The notes under the pieces: model-generated | What the model saw: the letters and a program-made list of their open reading frames with translations, nothing else | What the model was told of the DNA's origin: nothing | Database searches by the model: none | In this document: piece by piece, positions 32,590 to 43,261 of the stretch | Numbering within the stretch: the first letter of the stretch is position 1 | How the letters are laid out: the number at the start of each line of letters is the position of its first letter | Source: Achatina immaculata | Taxonomy: Eukaryota > Mollusca > Gastropoda > Stylommatophora > Achatinidae | Direction: 5' to 3' | Assembly: GCA_009760885.1 (NCBI GenBank) | Contig: CM019696.1 | Location: 43,680,358 to 43,744,357 of the forward strand | Length of the DNA stretch: 64,000 nt | Position numbers and translations under genes: made by a program

Positions 32590-32765
32590 ACTTGTAGTGG
32601 CTGCTTCTCCTGGCTTTTCCTTGTAGTGGCTGCTTCTCCTGGCTTTTCCTTGTAGTGGCTGCTTCTCCTGGCTTTTCCTTGTAGTGGCTGCTTCTCCTGG
32701 CTTTTCCTTGTAGTGGCTGGTTCTCCTGGCTTTTCTTTGTATTGGCTGGTTCTCCTGGCTTTTCC
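32590..32765. repeat. 29-bp minisatellite array
   Basis: About six copies of a 29-bp unit (TGGCTTTTCCTTGTAGTGGC plus TGCTTCTCC; starts at 32611 and 32640). The last two copies carry GG for GC. Confidence 0.94.
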
Positions 32766-32769
32766 TAGT

Positions 32770-33025
32770 TTCATGGTGTATATCAATGCGGCGTCTGTTG
32801 TGTCACTTGTGTAGCAGTCACGTAAATCTGCTCTGTAACTGTGACTTAAACTGATGTGAAGTGATCCGTCAAATACTTGTTTAGCATGCGTGTAACATAT
32901 CTACACCCAGGCTAACAGTTAAGTAGGCCAACACCTGGCCCAGGACGCGTGGCTACATGCTTAGGTAGCACACTCACTAATACTATCTCAGCTGGTGCCG
33001 TAATACTCACAGTAATACTACTTTA
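32770..33025. other. Unique spacer
   Basis: About 250 bp non-repetitive; nothing recognised. Confidence 0.5.
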
Positions 33026-33235
33026 AGTGTGCTATGTTCTGCTAAGTTCTTGCTGGGTGTTTGAGTGTGTTGCTATGTTCTGCTCAGTTCTTGCTGGGTA
33101 TTTGAGTGTGTTGCTATGTTCTGCTAAGTTCTTGCTGGGTGTTTGAGTGTGTTGCTATGTTCTGCTCAGTTCTTGCTGGGTGTTTGAGTGTGTTGTTATG
33201 TTCTGCTCAGTTCTTGCTGGGTATTTGATTTTTTG
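33025..33235. repeat. 41-bp minisatellite array
   Basis: Five copies of a 41-bp unit (GCTATGTTCTGCTCAGTTCT, TGCTGGGT(A/G)TTTGAGTGTG). Strongly conserved between copies. Confidence 0.94.
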
Positions 33236-33254
33236 ACAGGGATACTGCTGCCCG

Positions 33255-33502
33255 GGGTTTTGGTGTGTTGTTTATAAAAACGTTTGTGTTCTGTAACAGA
33301 ATGTGTGTAGTACTTTGTTGTTAATACCCACCAAGGGACATCCAGGACCAGAACAAGGTGGAATGATGGATGAAATGTTGATGGAAGTGTTAGGGTATTT
33401 TTTCTTGATGGTGGATATCAAGTCCTGTATATCAGAGGACCGAAGACTCTGGCCGTTCATGCTGTCATTAATGCCAACATGTACGGTCGTTCTCCTCACC
33501 AT
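33255..33502 (-). pseudogene. SGNH-hydrolase-like ORF1 fragment of a retrotransposon
   Basis: Minus-strand open segment reading TTVHVGINDSMNGQSLRSSD, YPNTSINISSIIPPCSGPG and INNKVLHTFCYRTQTF. The HVGINDS block resembles the GxND block of SGNH/GDSL esterase-like domains, which occur in ORF1 of some CR1-type and other non-LTR elements. The catalytic Ser and His blocks are not seen, so this is a fragment. A cellular SGNH gene is less likely given the surroundings. Its 5' side has been amplified into the 47-bp array. Confidence 0.55.
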
Positions 33503-33795
33503 GTGGTCGAGTCATTAATGCCAGCATGTACGGTAGTTCTCCTCACCCTGTGGTCGAGTCATTAATGCCAAGATATACGGTAGTTCTCCTCATCCTGTGG
33601 TCGAGTCATTAATGTCAGCATGTACGGTAGTTCTCCTCGCCCTGTGGTCGAGTCATTAATGCCAGCATGTACGATAGTTCTCCTCACCCTATGGTCGATT
33701 CATTAATGCCAACATGTACGGTAGTTCTCCTCACCCTGTGGTCGAGTCATTAATGCCAACATGTACGGTAGTTCTCCTCATCCTGTGGTCGACAT
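33480..33795. repeat. 47-bp array amplified from the SGNH-like coding sequence
   Basis: About seven copies of a 47-bp unit (TGTGGTCGAGTCATTAATGC, ATGTACGGTAGTTCTCCTCA; GTACGG at 33481 and 33528). The unit is the DNA that encodes RRTTVHVGINDS on the minus strand. Because 47 is not a multiple of three, the amplification destroyed the frame. Confidence 0.92.
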
Positions 33796-34090
33796 AAAAT
33801 CGTCTCAGTGTTTGAGTTAGTCTTACAATAATAAAAGTAGCAGAGGCTAGAATAAATTGAACAAGACTTGCGAGTTTCTCAAATCTCATTAGAACCAGTG
33901 CAAGGAGGAAAACCCTAATCCGTTCTGGCAAGAAGCTAAGAAATAGATGTTTGGCCAGACGGGTGGACATTCCCTGGCAGAAATGGCCCGGCTGTGGTCG
34001 ATATCTGAGCGAGAAGAAGGAAGGAAGTTCTTCTAAACTACGCTTGTTTTCACAACTAACTACTTCCGGGTTACATTTGCACATGGAGAA
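33796..34090. other. Sequence flanking the SGNH-like fragment
   Basis: The minus strand is open for over 90 codons into the 47-bp array (LTQTLRRFYVDHR next to RRTTVHVGINDS), so it may be upstream coding sequence of the same element. No domain is recognised. Confidence 0.35.
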
Positions 34091-34144
34091 AAAAGATTAA
34101 CAAAAAAATGTTGTACATTGTTATAAAAATTGTAATGTTGGATT

Positions 34145-34420
34145 ATAAAAAGGATGGCGACTGCAGTAAAACTGGTTCAAATAATTAAAGGTAAATAGAC
34201 GCGTATGGTGCAGTTTTACAAGATGGCAGAGGGAGTGAGCAAAGTGAGAAAAAACGAATAGAAAGTATGAGAGTAAGATGAGAATGTATAAATGAAACAC
34301 ATGCAACATCCAATATTTCGGCGAGCCTTTTTCGAGGATTACATACACAAACACAACACGACATATAACTAAAAGAAAATCGTATCTTAGTGGCATCCTC
34401 CTAAGTAGAAAACACAAGAT
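34145..34420 (-). mobile_element. PLE copy 4 (minus): 3' UTR fragment
   Basis: Minus-strand PLE 3' UTR, more diverged than the others. It carries the hairpin motif variant (TCGAAAAAGGCTCGCCGAAA, reverse complement of about 34310-34335), the ACTGCACCATACGC block and, like copy 2, the CAACCAGTTTTACTGCAGTC extension that marks the probable full 3' end. Confidence 0.78.
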
Positions 34421-34439
34421 TAATAATGCTGGATTAAAG

Positions 34440-35520
34440 TCGGCGCGGTCAAAAGTTGTTTATTTCTAGAGGAAGACTGGAGAAACAATAAAAAAGTGCT
34501 ATTACTGCGACAGAAACAGGCTCAAGATCTAGACGCATAGACACAAGTTTAGTACAGAAAACTGGATGTCAGAGATTAGAGTGTAAAGTAGTTGATTAAG
34601 ATATAAAATAGACAGATTACAGATCAAGATATGAAAGTTACAGAGAAGAATGTAACAGAGAAGAGCTTAGGATATTAAAAATGTTGACAAGTTTTAGTCA
34701 GAAGAGAAACTTGAGGTAGAAAGATGTTAAATAACGTGTAAAAGAACTAGAAATGTAAGAATCGATGGACTAATCTGGCAGAAACAGGAAAATGTAAAAA
34801 TGGAAGGAGGACAAATCTGAACTTATTTTGTGGAAGGAGATTTCTGAGCTCACCTTGTACTTTCAGACCTTGTTCAATTTCATGAACTAGACTCCCTTGG
34901 CGCCACCAATTTTCATTTGTCTACTACCACCAACTCGACTATCACAGTTGATGTAACAACTACTCGACTATCACAGCCGATGTAACAGCTAGCACGCGAT
35001 CGTCTTTCTGTAACAAACTTGCTAAGGCAAAGCCTGGAACCATTTCATTTGCATTTTTATGATTAGCCGGGACTATAATGATAGCAGCTACTGGAGCATG
35101 CAGTTAAGAGACTGAGTTGGTTGCTAACATGTTTCCAAGCAGTCGTCCCATGACTGGCCAAGTGGGGTGGAATTATCAAGTCTCGTGAATTTGTTATATT
35201 CAAGTCCTGGGATGGGAATGTACCCACACCCGCCCTCTTACTTTTTAATTCCAGTACTCGAATTGCGTTTTTGGTATCGATTACTTGAATATCCGAAGAA
35301 GGAAGTCGGCATAAAACTTTTTCTGGAAAATACGTTTTTGTCGTAAAATAATTGAAAAGGTCGTAAAAATAATTTAAAGCGTCGTAAAATAATGGACAGG
35401 GGAAAGGAGAACTATGGGAGGGGGGTCCGAAGAGTGAGAGAGCCGGAAGATCAACTCACGACAATGTAATTTCCTGAAAACATTACCAGAAGAAAAACAT
35501 TTAATTGCTTGTTACAAAAA
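34440..35520. other. Unique stretch, about 1.1 kb
   Basis: The longest low-repeat interval in the window. A-rich on the plus strand, with no ORF resembling a known protein. TTGGCGCCACCAATTTTC near 34900-34917 is reminiscent of a retroviral-type primer-binding region, but no LTR pair or gag/pol sequence surrounds it. I see nothing that can be annotated with confidence. Confidence 0.5.
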
Positions 35521-35830
35521 TATACAGACAAAAATCAGACAAATATTCTTACACAGACACAAGCCAGACAAATATAGCTTACACAGACACAAGCCAGACA
35601 AATATACTCACACAGACATAAACCACACAAATATGCTCAAACAGACACAAATCAGACAAACATTCTCACACAGACATAAACCAGACAAATATACTCACAC
35701 ATGCAAACCGGAAAAATATACTCACGCATACAAACCGGACAAATATACTGACACATACAAACCAAACAAATATACTCACACATACAAACCGGACAAATAT
35801 ACTCACACATAAAAACCAACAGATAATAGT
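35520..35830. repeat. 27-30-bp diverged array
   Basis: About eleven copies of CAGACAAATATACTCACACA(GACA/TACA)AACC-like units. Left units are about 30 bp with CACAGACACAAGCCAGACAA; right units are 27 bp with CATACAAACCGGACAAATAT. Confidence 0.88.
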
Positions 35831-36270
35831 ATCATTTTTTCAGTAACGTGTGTTCTGGTTATCCGATACCTGATTGTGAAAGGAAACGAGTATCGGTCAA
35901 GGTCGTCCGTCTTGAAAGCCAGCGATGTCCAAAATGTCGGACTTAGCGAATTGACCTTCTTTTTGTGGTGTCTTTTACCAACGTTGCTGTCAAGAACTTA
36001 ACAATATAAGTTTGTGGATATTTACAGTCGTTTTTTATTCGTTTGAGAGGGAAGAATGTGTGTGTGTGTTGGGGGGAAAGGGGGTGTGGGAGACTGGAAG
36101 TAGGAGAACTGCTGCAGTGGAAACGGCGAACAGCTTCAGTAGCAACCGAACACAGCTACAGCAAGCAGCACCCGAGCAACTCATAGACTAAGTTCAAGTG
36201 TTTAAACTGTCTTTCTTATGAATTCAGGCTTCGTTATTTGTCTACACTGTCAGTGTCTGTCTTGTGTGAC
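35831..36270. other. Unique spacer with G-rich tract
   Basis: Non-repetitive except GTGTGTGTGTTGGGGGGAAA and GGGGGTGTGGG near 36058-36090, which could form a G-quadruplex. No gene recognised. Confidence 0.5.
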
Positions 36271-38640
36271 TAAAACTATATACACTGACTTTTGTGATTT
36301 GTACTTTATACACTGACTAGTGTCTTTTGTGATTTGTACTTTATACACTGACTAGTGTCTTTTGTGATTTGTACTTTATACACTGACTAGTGTCTTTTGT
36401 GATTTGTACTCTATACACTGACTAGTGTCTTTTTTGATTTGTACTTTATACACTGACTAGTGTCTTTTGTGATTTGTACTCTATACACTGACTAGTGTCT
36501 TTTGTGATTTGTACTTTATACACTGACTAGTGTCTTTTGTGATTTGTACTCTATACACTGACTAGTGTCTTTTGTGATTTGTACTTTATACACTGACTAG
36601 TGTCTTTTGTGATTTGTACTCTATACACTGACTAGTGTCTTTTGTGATTTGTACTTTATACACTGACTAGTGTCTTTTGTGATTTGTACTCTATGTACGG
36701 TCTAGTGTCTGTCTTTTGTGATTTGTACTCTATACACTGACTAGTGTCTTTTGTGATTTGTACTTTATACACTGACTAGTGTCTTTTGTGATTTGTACTC
36801 TATACACTGACTAGTGTCTTTTGTGATTTGTACTCTATACACTGACTAGTGTCTTTTGTGATTTGCACTCTATACACTGACTAGTGTCTGTCTTATGTAA
36901 CTTGTACCCTATACACTGACTAGTGTCTGTCTTGTGTGACTTGTACTATATACAATGACGATTGTCTGATTTGTGTGACTTGTGATATATACACTGACGA
37001 GTGTCTGTCTTGTGTAACGTGTACTATATACACTGACGGTGTCTGTTCTGTCCGACTTGTACTCTATGTACTGTCTAGTGTCTGTCTTGTTTGATTTGTA
37101 CTCTATGTACGGTCTAGTGTCTGTCTTGTGTAACTTGTAATATATACATTAACGAGTGTCTGTCTTGTGTAACTTGTAATATATACATTAACGAGTGTCT
37201 GTCTTGTGTGACTTGTACATTATACACTGACAAGTGTCTGTCTTATGTAACTTGTACCCTATACACTGAATAGAGATTGTGCTATGTGACTTGTACATTA
37301 AACACTGACGAGTATTTGTCTTGTGTGACTTCTATCTATAAACTGACGAGTATCTGTCTTGTGTGACTTGTACTCTATACACCGACTATTGTCTGTGTTG
37401 TGTGACTTGTACTCTGTACACTGACAAATGTCTGTCTTCTGTGACTTTTACTCTATATGTTGACGAGTGTCTATCTTTTGTGGCTTGTACTCTATACACT
37501 GACGAGTGTCTGTCTTGTGTGACGTGTTCTCTATACACTGAGGAGTGTCTATCTTGTGTGATTTTTACTCTATATGCTGACGAGTGTCTATCTTTTGGGA
37601 CTTATACTCTATACATTGACGAGTGTCTGTCTTGTGTGACTTGTACTTTATATACATTGACGAGTGTCTGTCTTGTGTGACATGTACTCTAAACACTGAC
37701 TAGTGTATGCTTGTGTGACTTGTACTCCTTTCTCTGACGAGAGTCTGTGTATGCGACTTGTACTATAAACACTGATGAGAGTTTGTCTTTTTTAAATTGT
37801 ACTCTAAACACTGACGACTGTCTGTGTTTTATCACTTCTGCTCTAAACACTGATGAGTGTCTGTCCTGTGTAACTTGTATTATATACACTGACGAATGCC
37901 TGTCTTGTGTGATCTGTACTCTATACAGTGACGAATGTCTGTCTTGTGTAACTTATACTGTATATACTGTCGAGAGTCTGTTCTGTGTACCGTGTACTCT
38001 ATACACTGACTAGTGTCTGTCTCGTGTTACCTCTACTATGTACACTGACGAGTGTCTGTTCTGTATAACTTGTACTCTATACAGTGACGATTTTCTTTCT
38101 TTTTAATTTTTACTATATACATTGACGAGTGTCTGTTTTGTGTAACTTGTACTATATACACTGACGAGTTTTTATTCTGTGGGACCTGTACTCTATACAC
38201 TGATGAGTGTCTGTCTTATGTAACTTGTAGTATATACGCTGTCGAGTTTCTGTTTTGTGTCACCTGTACTCTATACTCTGACAAGTGTCTGCCTTGCGTT
38301 AACTTGTATTATCTATCCTGTCCAGTGGCTGTCTTTTGTGATTTGTAATCTACACTGACGAGTATTTATCTTGTATGACTTTTACTCTAAACACTGACCA
38401 ATGTCTGTTTTTTTACTTGTCCTCTATACACTACCAAATGTCTGTCTTGTGTGACTTGTACTCTATACACTGAAGAGTGTCTGTCCTGTGTGACCTGTAC
38501 TACATACACTGATGGATGTCTGTGTTCTGTGACGTGTACTCTATACACTGACGAGTGTATGTCTTTTTCGTCTAGTATTGTACAAACTGAAGCGTGTCTG
38601 TCCTGTGTGACTTATGGCAACACGAGGGTCAATCTTCTGT
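36270..38640. repeat. 35-37-bp minisatellite array with a homogeneity gradient
   Basis: More than 60 units around TACTCTATACACTGACTAGT and GTCTTTTGTGATTTG. Units from about 36290 to 36870 are 35 bp and nearly identical, alternating ACTTTATAC and ACTCTATAC. Further right they lengthen to about 37 bp and diverge steadily (GACTTGTACTCTATACACTG). Numerous short frames are artefacts. Confidence 0.95.
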
Positions 38641-39430
38641 GATCTCTTCTATTTATGCTCATGAAAGTAGGTCTTCTGTGATCTTTACTGTCTACACTCA
38701 TGAGAGTATGTCTTGTATGATTTTTACTTTCTACATTCATGAGAGGAGGTCAGGAATGAATCTACTGTCTGCACTCAGTAAAGTCTTGTATAAATTTTAC
38801 ATTCTACACTCATGAGAATAGATCCTTTATGATTTTTACTCTCTACACTCATGAGAGTAGTTTTTACATGATCTTTATTGTCTACACTCATGAGAGTAAG
38901 TCTTGTATAATTTTTACTGTCTACACTCATGAGAGTTGGTCTTGTAAGATCTTTACTGTCTACGCTCATGAGAGTAAGTCTTGTATGATTTTTACTCTCT
39001 ACACTCATGAGCTTAGGTCTGGTATGATTTTTACTGTCTAAATTCATGAGATATGGTCTTGAATGATTTTTACTGTCTACACTCATGAGAGTAGGTCTTG
39101 TATGATCTTTAATGTCTACATTCATGAGAGTAGGTCTTGTATGACCTTTAATGTCTACACTCATGACAATATGTTTTGTATGATCTTAAGTGTCTACACT
39201 CATGAGCGTAGATCTTGTATGACATCAACTGTCTTCACTCATGAGATCAGGTATTGTATGGCATCTACTCTCTACACTCATAATAGTAGGTCTAATATGA
39301 CATTTACTGCCTACACTTATGAAAGTATGTCTTGTATGACATTTACTGTCTACACTCATGAGAATAGATTTTGTTTGACATCTACTATCTACACTCCTGA
39401 GATTATGTTTTCTTTTACTTTGTGCCCAGA
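38640..39430. repeat. 39-bp minisatellite array
   Basis: About 20 diverged 39-bp units (GATTTTTACTGTCTACACTC, ATGAGAGTAGGTCTTGTAT). Similar layout to the neighbouring 37-bp array (ACTxTxTACACT...GAGTxT...TCTTGT), so the two may share an ancestor. Thirty-nine is a multiple of three, which yields open frames on both strands. Confidence 0.93.
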
Positions 39431-39917
39431 ATTCTGAAATATCTCAGTTTAAGATCTCCCGAGTTGCAAGAAGACACATGTCAAGATTAATCCAGACACA
39501 ATAACTGATCAGTTCTGCTTTTTTGTATTTGCATCTAATGTCGCAGACATAGATAATAGATCAGTTGCCAGTACCGATCTATGTTGTGGGGAAAAACAGA
39601 AGACAAACAAGGCATCCGGGATATATCGTGGTGCTGTTAATCTGTTCTGATCTTTGTTTGGTTAATGTAAAGTTACAGTAGATTCTCTGCTGGAATGGCT
39701 CCATTCCGGTCAGCAATGGAAAATTAAAACAATATTCATTAATTTTAACATTATAGACTGTATCCAGAATGTTGTTAAATTGATCATAACTTCAAATTTA
39801 ACTTAAAAAATGTTTTTCTCGGAATCTTTCTAAACTTCCCTTTCATCGTTTCGCGTATGTCTGCTGTAGATACAACTACTATCTTTTGTTCTGCTTATCT
39901 GAAACACAAAACAGATT
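39431..39917. other. Unique spacer
   Basis: About 490 bp of AT-rich single-copy-looking sequence; no gene, RNA or element end recognised. Confidence 0.55.
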
Positions 39918-40030
39918 GTTCTACTTTCACACTGCTACAGTTGTTCTGACAGAGATAGATCTTACTGTTCTACTTTCACACTGCTACAGCTGTTCTGACA
40001 ATAGATAGGTCTTACTGTTCTACTTTCACA
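39918..40030. repeat. 50-bp minisatellite array, left part
   Basis: Slightly more than two copies of a 50-bp unit (TTCTGACAATAGATAGATCT, TACTGTTCTACTTTCACACT). The array is interrupted by the PLE and resumes at 42266. Confidence 0.93.
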
Positions 40031-41520
40031 ACCACCATGTTCGAGACACGATCAACGAACTCATCCACAAGACCAAGTCTGGTCTTTCTCCCTCGGCTAC
40101 ACATCTTCACATCCGCGACAGCTGCTTAGGGAAACCATCTTTTTATCTACTCCCTAAGATTCACAAACCAGGAAACCCAGGAAGGCCCATAGTGTCTGCT
40201 TGTTCCTGTCCTACGGAACAAATCTCTGATTTTCTTGACAGCATCTTTCAACCTCTGGTCACTAGTCTGCCCACTTATCTCAAGGACACCAATCATGCTC
40301 TCATTACTTTTGAGACCCTTACACTCCTGCCTGGTCACACCTACCGTATCTTCACCCTTGATGTAGTATCCTTATACACATCCATCCCACATGACCAGGG
40401 ACTTCAGGCCGTCAAGTTCTTTCTGAACAAAAGACGCAATCCCTCTATTCCTACTTCTACTATTATGCGCCTTACACAACTTGTCCTCCAACTCAATTCT
40501 TTTGAATTCAATGGCCTTTACTTTGACCAGATTAGTGGTGTAGCCATGGGTACCAAGATGGGCCCCAGCTACGCGTGTCTGTTCATGGGCCACTTCGAAC
40601 ACAAGATTCTGAGAGCCTTTAGAGGCCCTTTTCCCGCCTTCTATAGACGCTACATAGACGATGGCATTGGGATCACATCAATGCCAGAGGAAGACCTTGA
40701 CAACTTTATCAGTTTTGTTAAAGAATACAATCCTGTCATTTCTTTCACCTCCCATATCTCTGCTACTTCCGCTAACTTTCTTGACATTGCCGTCACTATC
40801 GGCCCCTCCGGGCTTACTACTTCTATCTACTATAAACCTACAGACTCTCACAGCTACCTCCTGTACTCTTCCTCCCATCCCAGATCGTGTAAGGACTCTA
40901 TTCCTTTTTCCCAGCTTCTTAGGTTGCGACGTTTGTGTAAGGAGGATTTGGATTTCCAGGATCAAGGCCACAAATTACTAGATTTCTTCCGTCAACGCGG
41001 CTATCCAGACCACGTTCTCTCGTCGTCTTGGATCCGCATTAGCCATATATCGCGGCAACAAGCCCTCACCCCTAAACCGCACTGTTGCTCGGACAGGGTG
41101 AAACTAGTACTCACGTACCACCCCCATAGTTTGGCAGTTAAAAACATACTGTTTCGCCATCTCCACCTCCTCCAGACCGAGCCTGAGACACGTGAACTTT
41201 TTGGGGAACCCCCATTGGTGGCTTACAGACGTGACAAAAACCTCAGGGACCTTTTAATTCGTAGTCATCTTAAGACAGATGACACTTTTTATGGTACCAG
41301 ACGTTGTGGACGCCGTAGATGCAACACTTGTCCGTTTGTTGTCGAGGCCAGCCAGATCTCTTTCCCTAAATCCACGTTGTCGGTACAGGAGGGCTTCACC
41401 TGCACTTCACGAAATGTCATTTATGTTATCATGTGCAAACGTTGCGGTTTGAAGTACATAGGGGAAACTGGCTTACGGTTAGGAGATCGATTTCGCCAGC
41501 ATCTCAATGATATTTTCTAA
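40031..41520 (+). CDS. Penelope-like RT with GIY-YIG endonuclease (5'-partial, frameshifted at end)
   Basis: One open frame runs from the truncated 5' boundary (HHVRDTINELIHKT) to TAA at 41518-41520, about 495 codons; no initiator is preserved. RT blocks: FYLLPKIHKPGNPGRPIVSA (about 40140), motif A TLDVVSLYTSIPHDQG (40355), motif B SGVAMGTKMGPSYACLFMGH (40535), catalytic YIDD at 40651-40662, and SHISATSANFLDIAV. After a linker comes a cysteine cluster RRCGRRRCNTCPF and then GIY-YIG: NVIYVIMCKRCGLKYIGET with downstream arginine GDRFRQHLNDI. In PLEs this enzyme nicks the target and the RT copies the RNA. The frame should continue as SKRAWTPVAKHF, but a one-base shift at about 41515 ends it early. 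RT and most of the endonuclease are otherwise intact. Confidence 0.93.
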
Positions 41521-41710
41521 GAGGGCCTGGACACCTGTGGCTAAACATTTTTGCCTTGGTAACCACAGGGGCAAACAGGACATTTCGGTTAGTGCGATCC
41601 GCTCTTGTTCCGCAGATGTACGATCTCGGAGGGTCTTAGAACAGCGCCTTATTTTCCAGACTGGCTGTCTCCACCCAGCTGGAATTAACAATGTCTTCAG
41701 CTTTCTGTAA
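41513..41710 (+). pseudogene. PLE C-terminal extension, out of frame
   Basis: Continuation of the PLE protein in another frame: SKRAWTPVAKHFCLGNHRG, KQDISVSAIRSCSADVRS, LIFQTGCLHPAGINN, ending at the stop 41708-41710. The same peptide is present on the minus strand at 24715-24510, showing it belongs to the family protein. The segment follows directly after the GIY-YIG core, whose later residues it probably supplies. Confidence 0.85.
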
Positions 41711-42108
41711 CTTCTTTCTTTTTCCACTGGCCTTTTTTATACTCTAATTTCTTTCTCTATGCTACCCCTCCCTACCACCATCCTATTTCCTTCTCTGCCA
41801 ACATATTGGTCTTGTCCCATTCACCAGTTTTACATTTCCTCCCTGTAGGTGTTTAAGTTCTTCATTCATTATCTCTCGCGTCCTCTTTTCTCTCCCCTTC
41901 CCCCCCCCCCCACCCGACACCTCTAGCGGCTATCATGTTTCTATTGCCTTCCTCTCTCTCCGCTTCTTCGCTATGATTGGTTATATCGGGAATCTTTTGT
42001 CTGTTGGCAACGTTTTTTTTTTTTCTTCCTCCTCCTTCTTCCACACACAATTAAGCTTTGCTGAGAGCAAGACGCTTCAGATAAGTTATATATGTTTGTA
42101 TTTTGTTT

Positions 42109-42160
42109 TTGCATGTATCCTCGAATAAGGCTCACGCCGAAATATCGGATGTTGTATGTT
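42109..42160 (+). ncRNA. Hammerhead-like hairpin motif in PLE 3' UTR (candidate)
   Basis: TCGAATAAGGCTCACGCCGA and the following AATATCGGAT form a short hairpin (GGC, loop TCAC, GCC) followed by GAAA and a self-complementary ATAT. The flanks ATCC and GGAT can pair. PLEs are known to carry hammerhead ribozymes with GAAA after stem II, but the CUGANGA box is not intact here (CTCGAATAA instead). Equivalent sites lie at 25211-25240 (plus), 24031-24063 (minus) and 34308-34338 (minus). A degenerate or divergent ribozyme is possible; activity is unproven. Confidence 0.35.
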
Positions 42161-42265
42161 TTCCATTTATACATTCTCATACTTTATATTCGTTTTTTTC
42201 TCACCTTGCTCACTTCCTCCCTCACTTTGTAAAACTGCACCATACACCTCTATCTACCTTATTTA

Positions 42266-42950
42266 TACTTTCACACTGCTACAGTTGTTCTGACAATAGA
42301 TAGATCTTACTGTTCTACTTTCACACTGCTACAGTTGTTCTGACAATAGATAGATCTTACTGTTCTACTTTCACACTGCTACAGTTGTTCTGACAAGAGA
42401 TACATCTTACTGTTCTACTTTCACACTGCTACAGTTGTTCTGACAATAGATAGGTCTTACTGTTCTACTTTCACACTGCTACAGTTGTTCTGACAATAGA
42501 TAGATCTTACTGTTCTACTTTCACACTGCTACAGCTTTTCTGCCAACGATAGATCTTACTGTTCTACTTTCACACTGCTACAGCTGTTCTGACAATAGAT
42601 AGGTCTTACTGTTCTACTTTCACACTGCTACAGCTGTTCTGACAATAGATAGATCTTACTGTTCTGCTTTCACACTGCTACAGCTGTTCTGACAATAGAT
42701 AGATCTTACTGTTCTACTTTCACACTGCTACAGTTGTTCTGACAATAGATAGATCTTACTGTTCTACTTTCACACTGCTACAGTTGTTCTGACAATAGAT
42801 AGATCTTACTGTTCTACTTTCACACTGCTACAGTTGTTCTGACAATAGATAGATCTTACTGTTCTACTTTCACACTGCTACAGTTGTTCTGACAATAGAT
42901 AGATCTTACTGTTCTACTTTCACACTGCTACAGCTGTTCTGGCAAGAGAT
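42266..42950. repeat. 50-bp minisatellite array, right part
   Basis: About 13 units of 50 bp continuing the array broken by the PLE (TTCTGACAATAGATAGATCT, TACTGTTCTACTTTCACACT). Variation is mainly TTGTTC versus CTGTTC and AGATCT versus AGGTCT. Confidence 0.95.
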
Positions 42951-43258
42951 AGTTCTTGAGTTGGAAACCCAACTGGATCTTAGGCTACGTCACAGACGAG
43001 AGAGCAGTCGCTCTGTCTTTGGAACAATAGTTTGAGAGACCGTAGATTTTGCTTGCAGTGTAGCTCTGGTTTGAGGGCACGTAGCTCGCCAGCCTCAAGT
43101 ACACAAGAATCCTTCACCAAGTCTGGATGATTTTGTTTCACGAACAGTCATTGAAGTTCTTTGTGTGCTTGTGAGAGGAAAACAATGTCTGAATTACGGC
43201 CAAATCATGTCTACCACTAGCTTTGGCCATCATACTTCAGGCGAGAATAGCCTTTGTT
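42951..43258. other. Unique spacer
   Basis: About 300 bp single-copy-looking sequence between the 50-bp array and the NL-F segment; no gene recognised. Confidence 0.5.
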
Positions 43259-43261
43259 ACA

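Larger units (their letters stand above)
40031..42265 (+). mobile_element. PLE copy 3: 5'-truncated Penelope-like element in the 50-bp array
   Basis: Penelope-like retroelement of 2,235 bp lying within the 50-bp array. Both sides show TACTTTCACA (40021-40030 and 42266-42275), consistent with a 10-bp target-site duplication. The body comprises a reverse transcriptase and GIY-YIG endonuclease frame (to 41520), a C-terminus in a shifted frame (to 41710) and about 555 bp of 3' UTR that also occurs at 23.9-24.5, 24.9-25.4 and 34.15-34.4 kb. The N-terminus and 5' terminal repeat are missing. PLEs make DNA copies through their RT and an endonuclease of the GIY-YIG type. Confidence 0.92.

Noticed and set aside
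34895..34920. TTGGCGCCACCAA as an LTR-retrotransposon primer-binding site
   Set aside because: No LTR pair, gag or pol sequence is nearby, and the match to any tRNA end could not be established from sequence alone.
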